A stretch of 7,613 nucleotides of DNA from Micrococcaceae bacterium (GTDB taxonomy: Bacteria > Actinomycetota > Actinomycetes > Actinomycetales > Micrococcaceae), in the NCBI GenBank assembly GCA_003486025.1, contig DNHA01000251.1, positions 2,164-9,776 of the forward strand, in the 5' to 3' direction. Positions 1-5,841 of the stretch are shown here, in pieces. The position numbers and the translations under genes were made by a program. Below the pieces are notes generated by a model. That model ran no database searches. It worked only from the letters and a program-made list of their open reading frames with translations, and had not been told where the DNA came from. Position 1 is the stretch's first letter. Each line of letters opens with the position of its first letter.

Positions 1-7
1 GGAAAAC

Positions 8-901
8 CTATTTGCCGGCTCCTGCGGTCAGCCCGCCCACAATGTATTTCTGCAAGAACAAGAACAGCGCCATGACCGGGATGGCAGCGAGCACCGCACC
101 GGCCGCGAACACCGACCAATTCGAGGTGAATTCTTCCGAGACGTAGGAGTACAGGCCTACTGCGAGCGTTTGATTCTCCGGGCTGACCAGCACTACGGAG
201 GCGATCACGAAGTCACTGGTGGTGGAGATGAATGACAGCAATCCCACCACTGCAAGGATCGGTGCCACCAGGCGCAGGATCATGGTGAAGAAGATTCGCG
301 CATGCCCAGCCCCATCAATCTTGGCTGCCTCATCAATTTCTATCGGCACAGTGTTGAAGAACCCATACATCAGGTAGGTGTTTACACCCAGCGCGCCACC
401 GAGATACACCATGATCAGTGCAATCTGGTTGTCGATACCCAGGGCTGGGTAGACATCCCCCAGGGTCGTGAGCAAAATGAAGATTGCTACCACTGCCAGC
501 AATTGCGGGAAAATCTGGACTACCAATAAGGACACCAGGCCAAAGCGGCGGCCTTTGAAGCGCATCCTGCTAAAGCTGTAGGCGGCGAGTGCACCAAGCA
601 GCACGGACGCGGCAGCGGTAGTTAGTCCGATAAACATTGTGTTAGCAAACCATGCAGCGAAGGGACGCTGTTCATTAGCGAAGAGCTTCTCGTAGCTTTC
701 CAAACCAATGGTGCTGAAGAATCCGTTGGAGGAAAGCAGGGTGCCGTTGGGATTGAGCGACGCGGAAAGAACATAGAGCAGCGGGAAGGCCGCGTAGATG
801 CACAGCGCCACACCAATGAGGTGGCGCCAGCCGGCTGCCGCGAACCACTGACCGAAGGTTTTCTTCGGTCCCTTGGATGAGATTGAGGTTGCAGTGCTCA
901 T
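8..901 (-). CDS. malG: Maltose/alpha-glucoside ABC transporter permease, MalG-type
   Basis: This 297-residue integral membrane protein is one of the two pore-forming subunits of a carbohydrate importer of the MalFGK2 type. Hydrophobic stretches at about residues 26-47, 84-110, 119-145, 157-180, 209-228 and 264-285 give the usual six membrane segments. The cytoplasmic coupling loop that docks on the ATPase is clear at about 188-207 and contains EAAKIDGAG. The C-terminus (LFLFLQKYIVGGLTAGAGK) is the conserved MalG tail, and length is normal for the family. The ATG at 901 is well placed: GGAGGA lies nine bases upstream inside the end of malF, and the start overlaps the malF TAA by one base (TAATG), so the two permeases are probably translationally coupled. 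The substrate is inferred from the adjacent GH13 alpha-glucosidase; a permease of another alpha-glucoside (trehalose, isomaltose, isomaltulose) cannot be excluded. The gene ends 7 bases from the window edge, so what follows it is unseen. Confidence 0.9.
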   Translation of the reverse strand: MSTATSISSKGPKKTFGQWFAAAGWRHLIGVALCIYAAFPLLYVLSASLNPNGTLLSSNGFFSTIGLESYEKLFANEQRPFAAWFANTMFIGLTTAAASVLLGALAAYSFSRMRFKGRRFGLVSLLVVQIFPQLLAVVAIFILLTTLGDVYPALGIDNQIALIMVYLGGALGVNTYLMYGFFNTVPIEIDEAAKIDGAGHARIFFTMILRLVAPILAVVGLLSFISTTSDFVIASVVLVSPENQTLAVGLYSYVSEEFTSNWSVFAAGAVLAAIPVMALFLFLQKYIVGGLTAGAGK

Positions 902-2481
902 TAGTTCAATTCCTCCAGAGCTTTGGTCTGCTTAAAGCTGATGACCGCGATCAGCGAAACGATCAAGAAGATGATGATGGAGAATGCGCTAGCCAACCCG
1001 TAGTCGCGCTGTGAGCCGACGAACGCTACCTTGTACACCATCGAAATGAGGATGTCCGTGGAACCCACGTTCATGGCGCCGTCCGCTAAACGTGGTCCGC
1101 CCTCGGTCAGCATGTAGATGATGTTGAAGTTGTTGAAGTTGAACGCGAAAGAAGAGATCAGCAGCGGCGCTACGGATACCAGTAGCAATGGCATCTTGAT
1201 CAACCGGAAGATCTGGAAGGGTTTCGCCCCGTCAATTTTCGCGGCTTCAGAAAGCTCTTCTGGAATCGATTGCAAGGCGCCAGTGCAGACGAGGAACATA
1301 TAAGGGAATCCAAGCCAGAGGTTGACCCAGAGCACGGAGAACTTGGCTAGCCATGGGTCGGTAAGCCAGGGTATCGAGGCTCCGTTGAAAAGTACCTGGT
1401 TAACAAAACCGAAGTCCTTGTTCAGCATGCCTGCCCAGACCAGGCCGCCAAGGAATGCAGGGAACGCATAAGGCAGGATCGAGATGACTCGGTAGATCTT
1501 GCGCCCCTTCATCCGCAGGTCGTTGAACACAATCGCAAGGAATAATCCAAGGAAGAAGGTCGTGGCGACCGAGAGAAATGCGAAGACGAAGGTCCATACG
1601 GTGACCGAGATCAGCGAGCTGCGGATCGAGGAGTCAGTGATAGCCCGAGTGAAGTTGTCAAAACCTACGTTGATGGACCAGCCCGGCATTAATTGCTCAC
1701 CATCCGGTGCGGTATAGGCGCCCACGCCGGTGTCGCTATATACCGTCCCGGTGATCGAGTCGGTCATCGTATCTGCACCCTTGTCGTAGACCAGGGTGGA
1801 AGTGTACTGATATGCGGTCCGTCCATCGGAGGTGCGAAGAGTTCCCTGGGTCGGGTCTTCACTCATGGGCACCGCTAAGGACGTGACCTCCTGTTGCCGG
1901 CCAAGTAAATCAGCGAAGTTCAGCTGGGTGTATTTTCCAAGTGCTGCCGGGTCAATCGGTGCCAGCGGGTCATCGGAGTCCCCCACAAGCTGCTGCCCTT
2001 CACGCTCTACCAACAGCGCCAGCCCGTCGGCACCATCCAGCACCGTCACCGGGTAGCTGGCCGAATCAGGCACACGTTGCTGATTGGTTTGCAGCAGCGA
2101 CATGATCGCGTCGTCCTGATCCGAGTTGTGCCCGGATCCATAGTTGGTAAAGGCGATATAACCGGTGTAACCAATGACAAAAACTTGGAAGATCAGCAGA
2201 AATACGGCGCCGGGTGCCAAATACTTAGCCGGCAGCCACCCTCGTTTGAGGTAGATGACGTTGATCAATAAGGTAACGACACCGATGATGCTGGCAATAA
2301 GCACCGCGTCTTTGGCTACCGCGAGGAAAACTGCAAATACTGCGGTGGCGTCCAGGACCGCCAGCGCGACGATCTTGAAGAGCATCGTGCCCAGTCCGCC
2401 GCTAAATTGGAGCGAAGTACTTTTTTCCCCGGAAGCACGTTCAGGGGCGGCTTCTTGTGGCGCGGTGGTTTTGAGATTCAT
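901..2481 (-). CDS. malF: Maltose/alpha-glucoside ABC transporter permease, MalF-type with large extracytoplasmic domain
   Basis: This 526-residue protein is the partner permease of MalG. Hydrophobic segments lie at about 33-55, 58-78, 88-112, 290-318, 332-354, 377-401, 432-456 and 498-517, giving the eight-span layout known for enterobacterial MalF. Between the third and fourth spans is a hydrophilic region of about 175 residues (about 113-288), the position of the P2 domain that contacts the binding protein in E. coli MalF. The ATPase-docking loop is at about 409-428 (EELSEAAKIDGAKPFQIF). The start is ATG at 2481, preceded by AAGGA at 2494-2490. The gene follows malE after a 90-base gap with a hairpin and overlaps malG by one base. 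Family membership is firm from the EAA loop and topology. The substrate is inferred from context, and the extracytoplasmic domain itself was not recognised by motif. Confidence 0.9.
   Translation of the reverse strand: MNLKTTAPQEAAPERASGEKSTSLQFSGGLGTMLFKIVALAVLDATAVFAVFLAVAKDAVLIASIIGVVTLLINVIYLKRGWLPAKYLAPGAVFLLIFQVFVIGYTGYIAFTNYGSGHNSDQDDAIMSLLQTNQQRVPDSASYPVTVLDGADGLALLVEREGQQLVGDSDDPLAPIDPAALGKYTQLNFADLLGRQQEVTSLAVPMSEDPTQGTLRTSDGRTAYQYTSTLVYDKGADTMTDSITGTVYSDTGVGAYTAPDGEQLMPGWSINVGFDNFTRAITDSSIRSSLISVTVWTFVFAFLSVATTFFLGLFLAIVFNDLRMKGRKIYRVISILPYAFPAFLGGLVWAGMLNKDFGFVNQVLFNGASIPWLTDPWLAKFSVLWVNLWLGFPYMFLVCTGALQSIPEELSEAAKIDGAKPFQIFRLIKMPLLLVSVAPLLISSFAFNFNNFNIIYMLTEGGPRLADGAMNVGSTDILISMVYKVAFVGSQRDYGLASAFSIIIFLIVSLIAVISFKQTKALEELN
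911..916 (-). promoter_or_regulatory. Ribosome binding site of malG inside malF
   Basis: The minus strand reads GGAGGA followed by nine bases and the ATG of malG. It lies within the last codons of malF, and the malF stop and malG start share a base. This is a strong Shine-Dalgarno sequence, which fits 1:1 production of MalF and MalG. Confidence 0.8.
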
Positions 2482-2527
2482 CTACGTGGTCCTTGAACGA
2501 TTCTGCCAGCGGTTATCGGTGTGGTTA

Positions 2528-2562
2528 GGCCGGGGTGTGAGTCCAAGACTTATACCCCGGCC
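2528..2562 (-). repeat. malE-malF intergenic hairpin
   Basis: GGCCGGGG (2528-2535) and CCCCGGCC (2555-2562) are exact inverse complements. In the minus-strand RNA the stem has nine continuous pairs (with the next U-A), then two A-C mismatches flanking one pair, then AGUC/GACU around a UUG loop. It begins about 10 bases after the malE stop. No U-rich tract follows (the RNA continues UAACCACACC), so it is not a standard intrinsic terminator. By analogy with the malE-malF gap of E. coli, it may protect the malE 3' end or lower downstream expression, giving more binding protein than permease; that role is inferred. Confidence 0.7.
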
Positions 2563-2571
2563 AACGCAGAA

Positions 2572-3840
2572 CTACTTGGAAATTGCTGCTTCGATGTCCT
2601 CAGCCATCTTGTCCCAGCGCTTGGCTGGATCTTTGGCCTTGCCGGAGATGATGTCAGCTTCGGCCACACCCCAGAATTCCCAGACCGCAGCCATTTCGGG
2701 AACGTTTGGCATCGGAACACCGTTGGCTCCAACTTCACCGAAGGCCGCAACTACTTCGTCAGATTTCGCGGCCTCGAAGGCTGCCTTGTTTGCTGGTGGA
2801 CGGTCGCCAACCTTATAGAGCTCGGTCTGCACCGCCTCGGTACCAATGTAGTTGGTCAAAAATTCTGTAGCTGCCAACAGGTTTTCGGTCTTCGAAGAGA
2901 CGAAGAATCCCTGGACTGCCACGAACGGTTGTGCTGGTTCGCCACCGGCGCTTGGGATTGGGTCAATGGACAACTCAATCTTGGCTTTTTCGGCCGCTTC
3001 GACGTTCCATGGGCCAGTAATCAAGAATGGTGAATCGCCGGAAACAAACTTTTCCTTGGCAATATCTGAGTCCACGGAGGTTTTCAGTGTGCCTTCTTTG
3101 CCCTGTTCAGCCATCCACTGAGCGAATTTCTCGCCGCCGGAGTTGTTCAATTCCAGCTTGCTGGCGTCATAGGCACCATCGGCATCGGTACCGAACACTG
3201 GTGCGCCGAATGAAGTCTGGAATGGGTAGAGATGGAATGGATCACCAGTTTCGGAGACCTGCACCAGGAATGGGAAGTCTGCCCCTGATTTTTCACCGGC
3301 AGTGATCATCTCGTCAAAGGTGGCAGGTGCTTTATCAGCCAGCTTGGTGTTGCGTAGCAGTGCCAAGTTTTCGGTGGCATAGGGGACGCCGTAGGCTTTT
3401 CCTTCATAGCTCATCGCGTTGACCGCGACATCCTGGAAGTCTGCTGCTTTGTCGCCCAGTTCTACCGGCTGAACAACGCCGTTATTGACGAGATTGCCCA
3501 ACCAGTCATGGGCGCCGATGGTGATATCAGGACCCTTGCCGGTAGGTACCTGACGCAGGAAGTCTTCTTGAATCTTCGAGAAATCCTTGATGACCAGATC
3601 TACCTTCACGCCACTGGCTGCCTGGAAGTCCTTGGCCGCCAGTTTCAGCACTGGTTCACGGTTTGCGTCAACCCAGACGGTCAACGATCCGGCTTCAGAA
3701 GGCGCCGAGGCAGAAGCCGCGGGCGAGCTGGAAGTGGTGGGTTCGGTCGTAGTGCCGGATCCGCCGCAGGCGGTCAGCGAGAGTGCGGCGATGGCCGTCA
3801 TGGCCCCGCCGACAATCAGGGAGCGAGCGTTCACCTTCAT
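2572..3840 (-). CDS. malE: Sugar-binding lipoprotein of the maltose/alpha-glucoside ABC transporter, MalE-type
   Basis: This 422-residue extracytoplasmic solute-binding protein would capture alpha-glucosides and deliver them to MalFG. The N-terminus is a lipoprotein signal: K2 and R6, a hydrophobic stretch at about 8-22, and the lipobox L-T-A-C with C25 as the probable lipidated cysteine. A Ser/Thr/Pro/Ala-rich linker (about 26-50) follows, as expected for a tether at the outer face of a Gram-positive membrane. The mature domain begins near SLTVWVDAN (about 52) and carries features typical of MalE-like family 1 binding proteins: GKGPDITIGAHDWLGNL (about 101-117), GKAYGVPYATENLALL (about 147-162) and FLITGPWNV (about 272-280). 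The start at 3840 is chosen over an in-frame ATG at 3939 because it gives the signal peptide directly and is preceded by AAAGG at 3852-3848. It is the first gene of malE-malF-malG. The exact ligand cannot be read from sequence. Confidence 0.9.
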   Translation of the reverse strand: MKVNARSLIVGGAMTAIAALSLTACGGSGTTTEPTTSSSPAASASAPSEAGSLTVWVDANREPVLKLAAKDFQAASGVKVDLVIKDFSKIQEDFLRQVPTGKGPDITIGAHDWLGNLVNNGVVQPVELGDKAADFQDVAVNAMSYEGKAYGVPYATENLALLRNTKLADKAPATFDEMITAGEKSGADFPFLVQVSETGDPFHLYPFQTSFGAPVFGTDADGAYDASKLELNNSGGEKFAQWMAEQGKEGTLKTSVDSDIAKEKFVSGDSPFLITGPWNVEAAEKAKIELSIDPIPSAGGEPAQPFVAVQGFFVSSKTENLLAATEFLTNYIGTEAVQTELYKVGDRPPANKAAFEAAKSDEVVAAFGEVGANGVPMPNVPEMAAVWEFWGVAEADIISGKAKDPAKRWDKMAEDIEAAISK

Positions 3841-3847
3841 TGGTGTA

Positions 3848-3852
3848 CCTTT
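3848..3852 (-). promoter_or_regulatory. Ribosome binding site that sets the malE start
   Basis: The minus strand reads GAAAGGT eight bases before the ATG at 3840. This supports that start over the upstream ATG at 3939, which would place about 33 unrelated residues before the lipoprotein signal and translate across the probable promoter and operator. Confidence 0.7.
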
Positions 3853-3861
3853 CGTGACAAC

Positions 3862-3884
3862 CTCGGTCCAAGGTCGGGACCGGG
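3862..3884 (-). repeat. Small hairpin in the malE leader
   Basis: CGGTCC (3864-3869) and GGACCG (3877-3882) pair around a 7-base loop, with about two further weak or wobble pairs outside. If malE is transcribed from near the operator, this hairpin would sit in its 5' untranslated leader, ending about 20 bases before the ATG. It does not cover the ribosome binding site. It may be incidental. Confidence 0.35.
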
Positions 3885-3916
3885 CGGATCTGAGCGTCGA
3901 AGGTTTTCGACAAATA

Positions 3917-3930
3917 TGTAAGCGTTTCCA
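3917..3930. promoter_or_regulatory. LacI-type operator O1, malE side
   Basis: The sequence TGTAAGCGTTTCCA is a pseudo-palindrome with a central CG and arms TGnAA/TTnCA, the classic LacI/GalR-family operator form. It lies 77 bases upstream of the malE ATG. On the minus strand a possible -10 element (CATATT, 3918-3913) touches its edge, but I found no convincing -35 box, so the malE promoter itself is not assigned. The position suits repression of malE-malF-malG. The same pattern also fits catabolite-responsive (cre-like) sites, so another LacI/GalR-family regulator could bind here. Confidence 0.75.
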
Positions 3931-4027
3931 GAGTGACATAGATCATTGGCGTTGGCAACACTCAGCAAAGAATCAATCATTCTTCCTTGCTGCGCATGCC
4001 CACCTCCACGCGAAGCAGATGAATTAC

Positions 4028-4041
4028 TGGAAGCGTTTACA
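4028..4041. promoter_or_regulatory. LacI-type operator O2, glucosidase side
   Basis: The sequence TGGAAGCGTTTACA matches O1 at 12 of 14 positions and shares the same TGnAAGCGTTTnCA core. Its last six bases are the predicted -35 box of the glucosidase promoter, so a bound repressor would block RNA polymerase directly. The centres of O1 and O2 are 111 bp apart. The likely ligand is the LacI-family protein encoded downstream. Confidence 0.8.
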
Positions 4042-4064
4042 AGCACGTACTCATCGCCTATCGT
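4036..4064 (+). promoter_or_regulatory. Promoter of the GH13 alpha-glucosidase gene, probably leaderless
   Basis: TTTACA (4036-4041, five of six matches to TTGACA) and TATCGT (4059-4064, four of six matches to TATAAT) are separated by exactly 17 bp. A start site about seven bases after the -10 box falls at 4071-4072, the first base of the ATG. No Shine-Dalgarno sequence is visible before that ATG, which agrees with leaderless translation, a common mode in actinobacteria. TATCGT is repeated directly at 4065-4070. The start site is predicted, not measured. Confidence 0.6.
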
Positions 4065-4071
4065 TATCGTC

Positions 4072-5760
4072 ATGACTCAAACGCGCGCGCTTTCGACCAC
4101 GCCATCAACCGAGCCCGGCTCGGAATGGTGGCGCACCTCGGTGATCTACCAGATCTATCCACGCTCCTTCGCAGACGCCAACGGAGATGGAATCGGAGAT
4201 CTGCAGGGCATTACCGCCCGCCTGGAACAGCTGGCCACCATGGATATTGACGCAATCTGGCTCTCGCCCTTTTTCACCTCACCCCAAAAAGATGGAGGCT
4301 ACGACGTCTCCAACTATGTGGACGTGGACCCGCTCTTTGGCACCTTGGCCGATTACGACGCAATGGTGGCCCGCGCCCATGATCTCGGATTACGCGTCAT
4401 CATTGATCTTGTTCCAAACCACTGCTCCGATCAGCACCCCTGGTTCCAGGAAGCATTGAACTCCCCGGCCGGCTCCCCCGAACGCGATCGCTTCATCTTC
4501 CGCGACGCCGATGAAGGAACCTTGCCCAATAACTGGGAATCGGTGTTCGGCGGACCCATGTGGACCCGGACCGCCAACGAAGACGGCACCCCCGGCCAGG
4601 TGTACCTGCATATCTTCGATGCCACGCAACCAGACTTCAACTGGCACAACGAGGAAGTCCGCGCGATGTTCCGCGACGTACTGCGCTTCTGGCTGGACCG
4701 CGGCACCGATGGTTTCCGCGTGGACGTTGCCCACGGCAACATCAAGGCCGACGGGCTTCCCGATTTCACCCCGGACCCCAAGGGCGCATCCATGGGTGGT
4801 ACCGAGGAGCTTGCCCCGTGGTGGGGCCAGGACGGGGTGCATGAAATCTACCGCGACTGGCGTACCGTCATGGATGAATATGCTGGCCAGCGCGTGCTTT
4901 GTGCCGAAGCCTGGGTCAACCCACTGGACCTGATGGCGAAGTGGGTGCGTGAGGACGAGATGCACCAGGCCTTCAATTTCCCTTATCTCAGTACCGGCTG
5001 GGATGCCTCGGCAATGCGTGAAGTAATCGACGAGTCAATCGCGGCCTTCGGCGCGGTCGGCGCACCGAGCACCTGGGTACTGTCCAACCACGATGTCGTA
5101 CGCCACTCCTCCCGGTTGGCGCTCACCGCAGACAACCCGCAGGGCGAAGGGATCGGACCGCTGACCCCAAACCATCCGGACCCGGTCATCGGTTTGCGCC
5201 GCGCCAGGGCGGCCTCCACGCTGATGCTTGCACTGCCCGGTGGCGCCTATCTCTATCAGGGCGAAGAGCTCGGCTTGCCCGAAGCCACGGAACTGCCTGA
5301 CGAAGCACGCCAGGACCCGACCTGGTTCCGCACCAATCACGAGCGCTACGGCCGAGATGGCTGCCGGGTTCCGCTTCCCTGGGAAGCCGAGGCCCCAGCC
5401 TGCGGCTTCAGCAGCACCGGAGAAAGCTGGCTGCCCCAGCCCGAACAGTGGGCCGCCTATGCTCGTTCACTGCAGGAAAATGACGAAGACTCAACGCTGC
5501 ACCTGTACCAGGAACTGCTGCGTTTGCGCCGTGAACACGCGCTGGGTTCCGGTGCCGTGCAATGGCTGGCCAGCAATGATGAGCAGCTATTGACCTTGCA
5601 AAATGGCACGGTCATCATCGTGGTGAATTTCTGCGCAGATCCCGTTCGCTTGCCCGAAGACCTCGTAAAGCTGCCTCGTCTGGCCGCCAGTGCCCTGCAG
5701 GCCTCGAACGAGAGCATCGAAGGCGAAACCGCACTGTGGCTTGACGCAACGCGCAGCTAG
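4072..5760 (+). CDS. GH13-family alpha-glucosidase (oligo-alpha-glucosidase)
   Basis: This 562-residue cytoplasmic enzyme (no signal peptide) is predicted to release glucose from the non-reducing end of imported alpha-glucosides. The (beta/alpha)8 fold starts at VIYQIYPRSF (about 24-33), followed by a calcium-site-like DANGDGIGD (35-43). Conserved GH13 regions are visible: DLVPNH (112-117), QPDFNW (186-191, the family V region of the oligo-glucosidase branch), GFRVDVAHG with nucleophile D218, CAEAW with acid/base E279, and SNHD with D341 as transition-state stabiliser. A beta-sandwich C-terminal domain ends near WLDATRS. The set of catalytic residues is complete and length is usual. The start at 4072 is the only in-frame ATG before the conserved N-terminus. 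An extension back to TTG at 3946 would run through the operator and promoter and is rejected. Preference for maltose, isomaltose, sucrose-type or trehalose-type substrates cannot be settled from sequence. Confidence 0.92.
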   Translation: MTQTRALSTTPSTEPGSEWWRTSVIYQIYPRSFADANGDGIGDLQGITARLEQLATMDIDAIWLSPFFTSPQKDGGYDVSNYVDVDPLFGTLADYDAMVARAHDLGLRVIIDLVPNHCSDQHPWFQEALNSPAGSPERDRFIFRDADEGTLPNNWESVFGGPMWTRTANEDGTPGQVYLHIFDATQPDFNWHNEEVRAMFRDVLRFWLDRGTDGFRVDVAHGNIKADGLPDFTPDPKGASMGGTEELAPWWGQDGVHEIYRDWRTVMDEYAGQRVLCAEAWVNPLDLMAKWVREDEMHQAFNFPYLSTGWDASAMREVIDESIAAFGAVGAPSTWVLSNHDVVRHSSRLALTADNPQGEGIGPLTPNHPDPVIGLRRARAASTLMLALPGGAYLYQGEELGLPEATELPDEARQDPTWFRTNHERYGRDGCRVPLPWEAEAPACGFSSTGESWLPQPEQWAAYARSLQENDEDSTLHLYQELLRLRREHALGSGAVQWLASNDEQLLTLQNGTVIIVVNFCADPVRLPEDLVKLPRLAASALQASNESIEGETALWLDATRS

Positions 5761-5782
5761 CGGCCGGTAAGCTCAAAAAGTA

Positions 5783-5813
5783 GCTGTGGCGCTCATCTGA
5801 TGATCGCCACAGC
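5783..5813. repeat. 31-bp near-perfect palindrome between the glucosidase and lacI genes
   Basis: Arms 5783-5797 and 5799-5813 are inverse complements around a single central T, with one mismatch (5792/5804). The outer nine pairs are GCTGTGGCG/CGCCACAGC. As RNA it would fold into a nine-pair stem, one mismatch, four more pairs and a CUG loop. It starts 22 bases after the glucosidase stop and ends 16 bases before the lacI ribosome binding site. No U-tract follows on the plus strand, but on the minus strand the stem is followed by TACTTTTTG, which resembles a terminator for antisense read-through. It could also be a protein-binding site, though it lacks the central CG of O1 and O2. Confidence 0.7.
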
Positions 5814-5829
5814 ACCAGACATACCTCGT

Positions 5830-5836
5830 GAAAGGG
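5830..5836 (+). promoter_or_regulatory. Ribosome binding site that sets the lacI GTG start
   Basis: GAAAGGG lies five bases before GTG at 5842. It favours this start over the upstream ATG at 5800, which lies inside the palindrome and has no comparable ribosome binding site. Confidence 0.65.
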
Positions 5837-5841
5837 TCATC

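Noticed and set aside
2255..2818. 187-codon plus-strand open frame across the malF start, intergenic hairpin and malE end
   Set aside because: It spans two genes on the opposite strand and their intergenic hairpin, encodes low-complexity Ser/Ala-rich sequence, and has no context supporting a gene.
3841..3939. In-frame extension of malE to an ATG at 3939
   Set aside because: It would put 33 charged residues before a complete lipoprotein signal peptide; the internal ATG at 3840 has a good ribosome binding site.
3953..3958. TTGCCA on the minus strand as the malE -35 box
   Set aside because: At 16-18 bp spacing the -10 candidates (such as CACTCT) are poor, so I did not assign a malE promoter.
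3968..3982. Short inverted repeat AGAAT/ATTCT in the divergent intergenic region
   Set aside because: Five-base arms around five bases are expected by chance, and it resembles neither operator.
3946..4071. In-frame N-terminal extension of the glucosidase from a TTG at 3946
   Set aside because: The 42 extra residues do not resemble a GH13 N-terminus or signal peptide, and the extension would run through operator O2 and the promoter. The ATG at 4072 fits the family start.
4390..4965. 191-codon open frame antisense to the glucosidase gene
   Set aside because: It is a long shadow frame opposite highly conserved GH13 catalytic regions; its protein shows no recognisable domain and its composition is that expected from the coding strand.
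5741..5773. TTGACG near the glucosidase stop as a -35 box of a separate lacI promoter
   Set aside because: No acceptable -10 box occurs at 16-18 bp; the nearest TAAG-like sequence is too far away.
5800..5841. ATG at 5800 as the lacI start
   Set aside because: It lies in the arm of the palindrome with no clear ribosome binding site. GTG at 5842 has GAAAGGG upstream and gives the standard LacI-family N-terminus.
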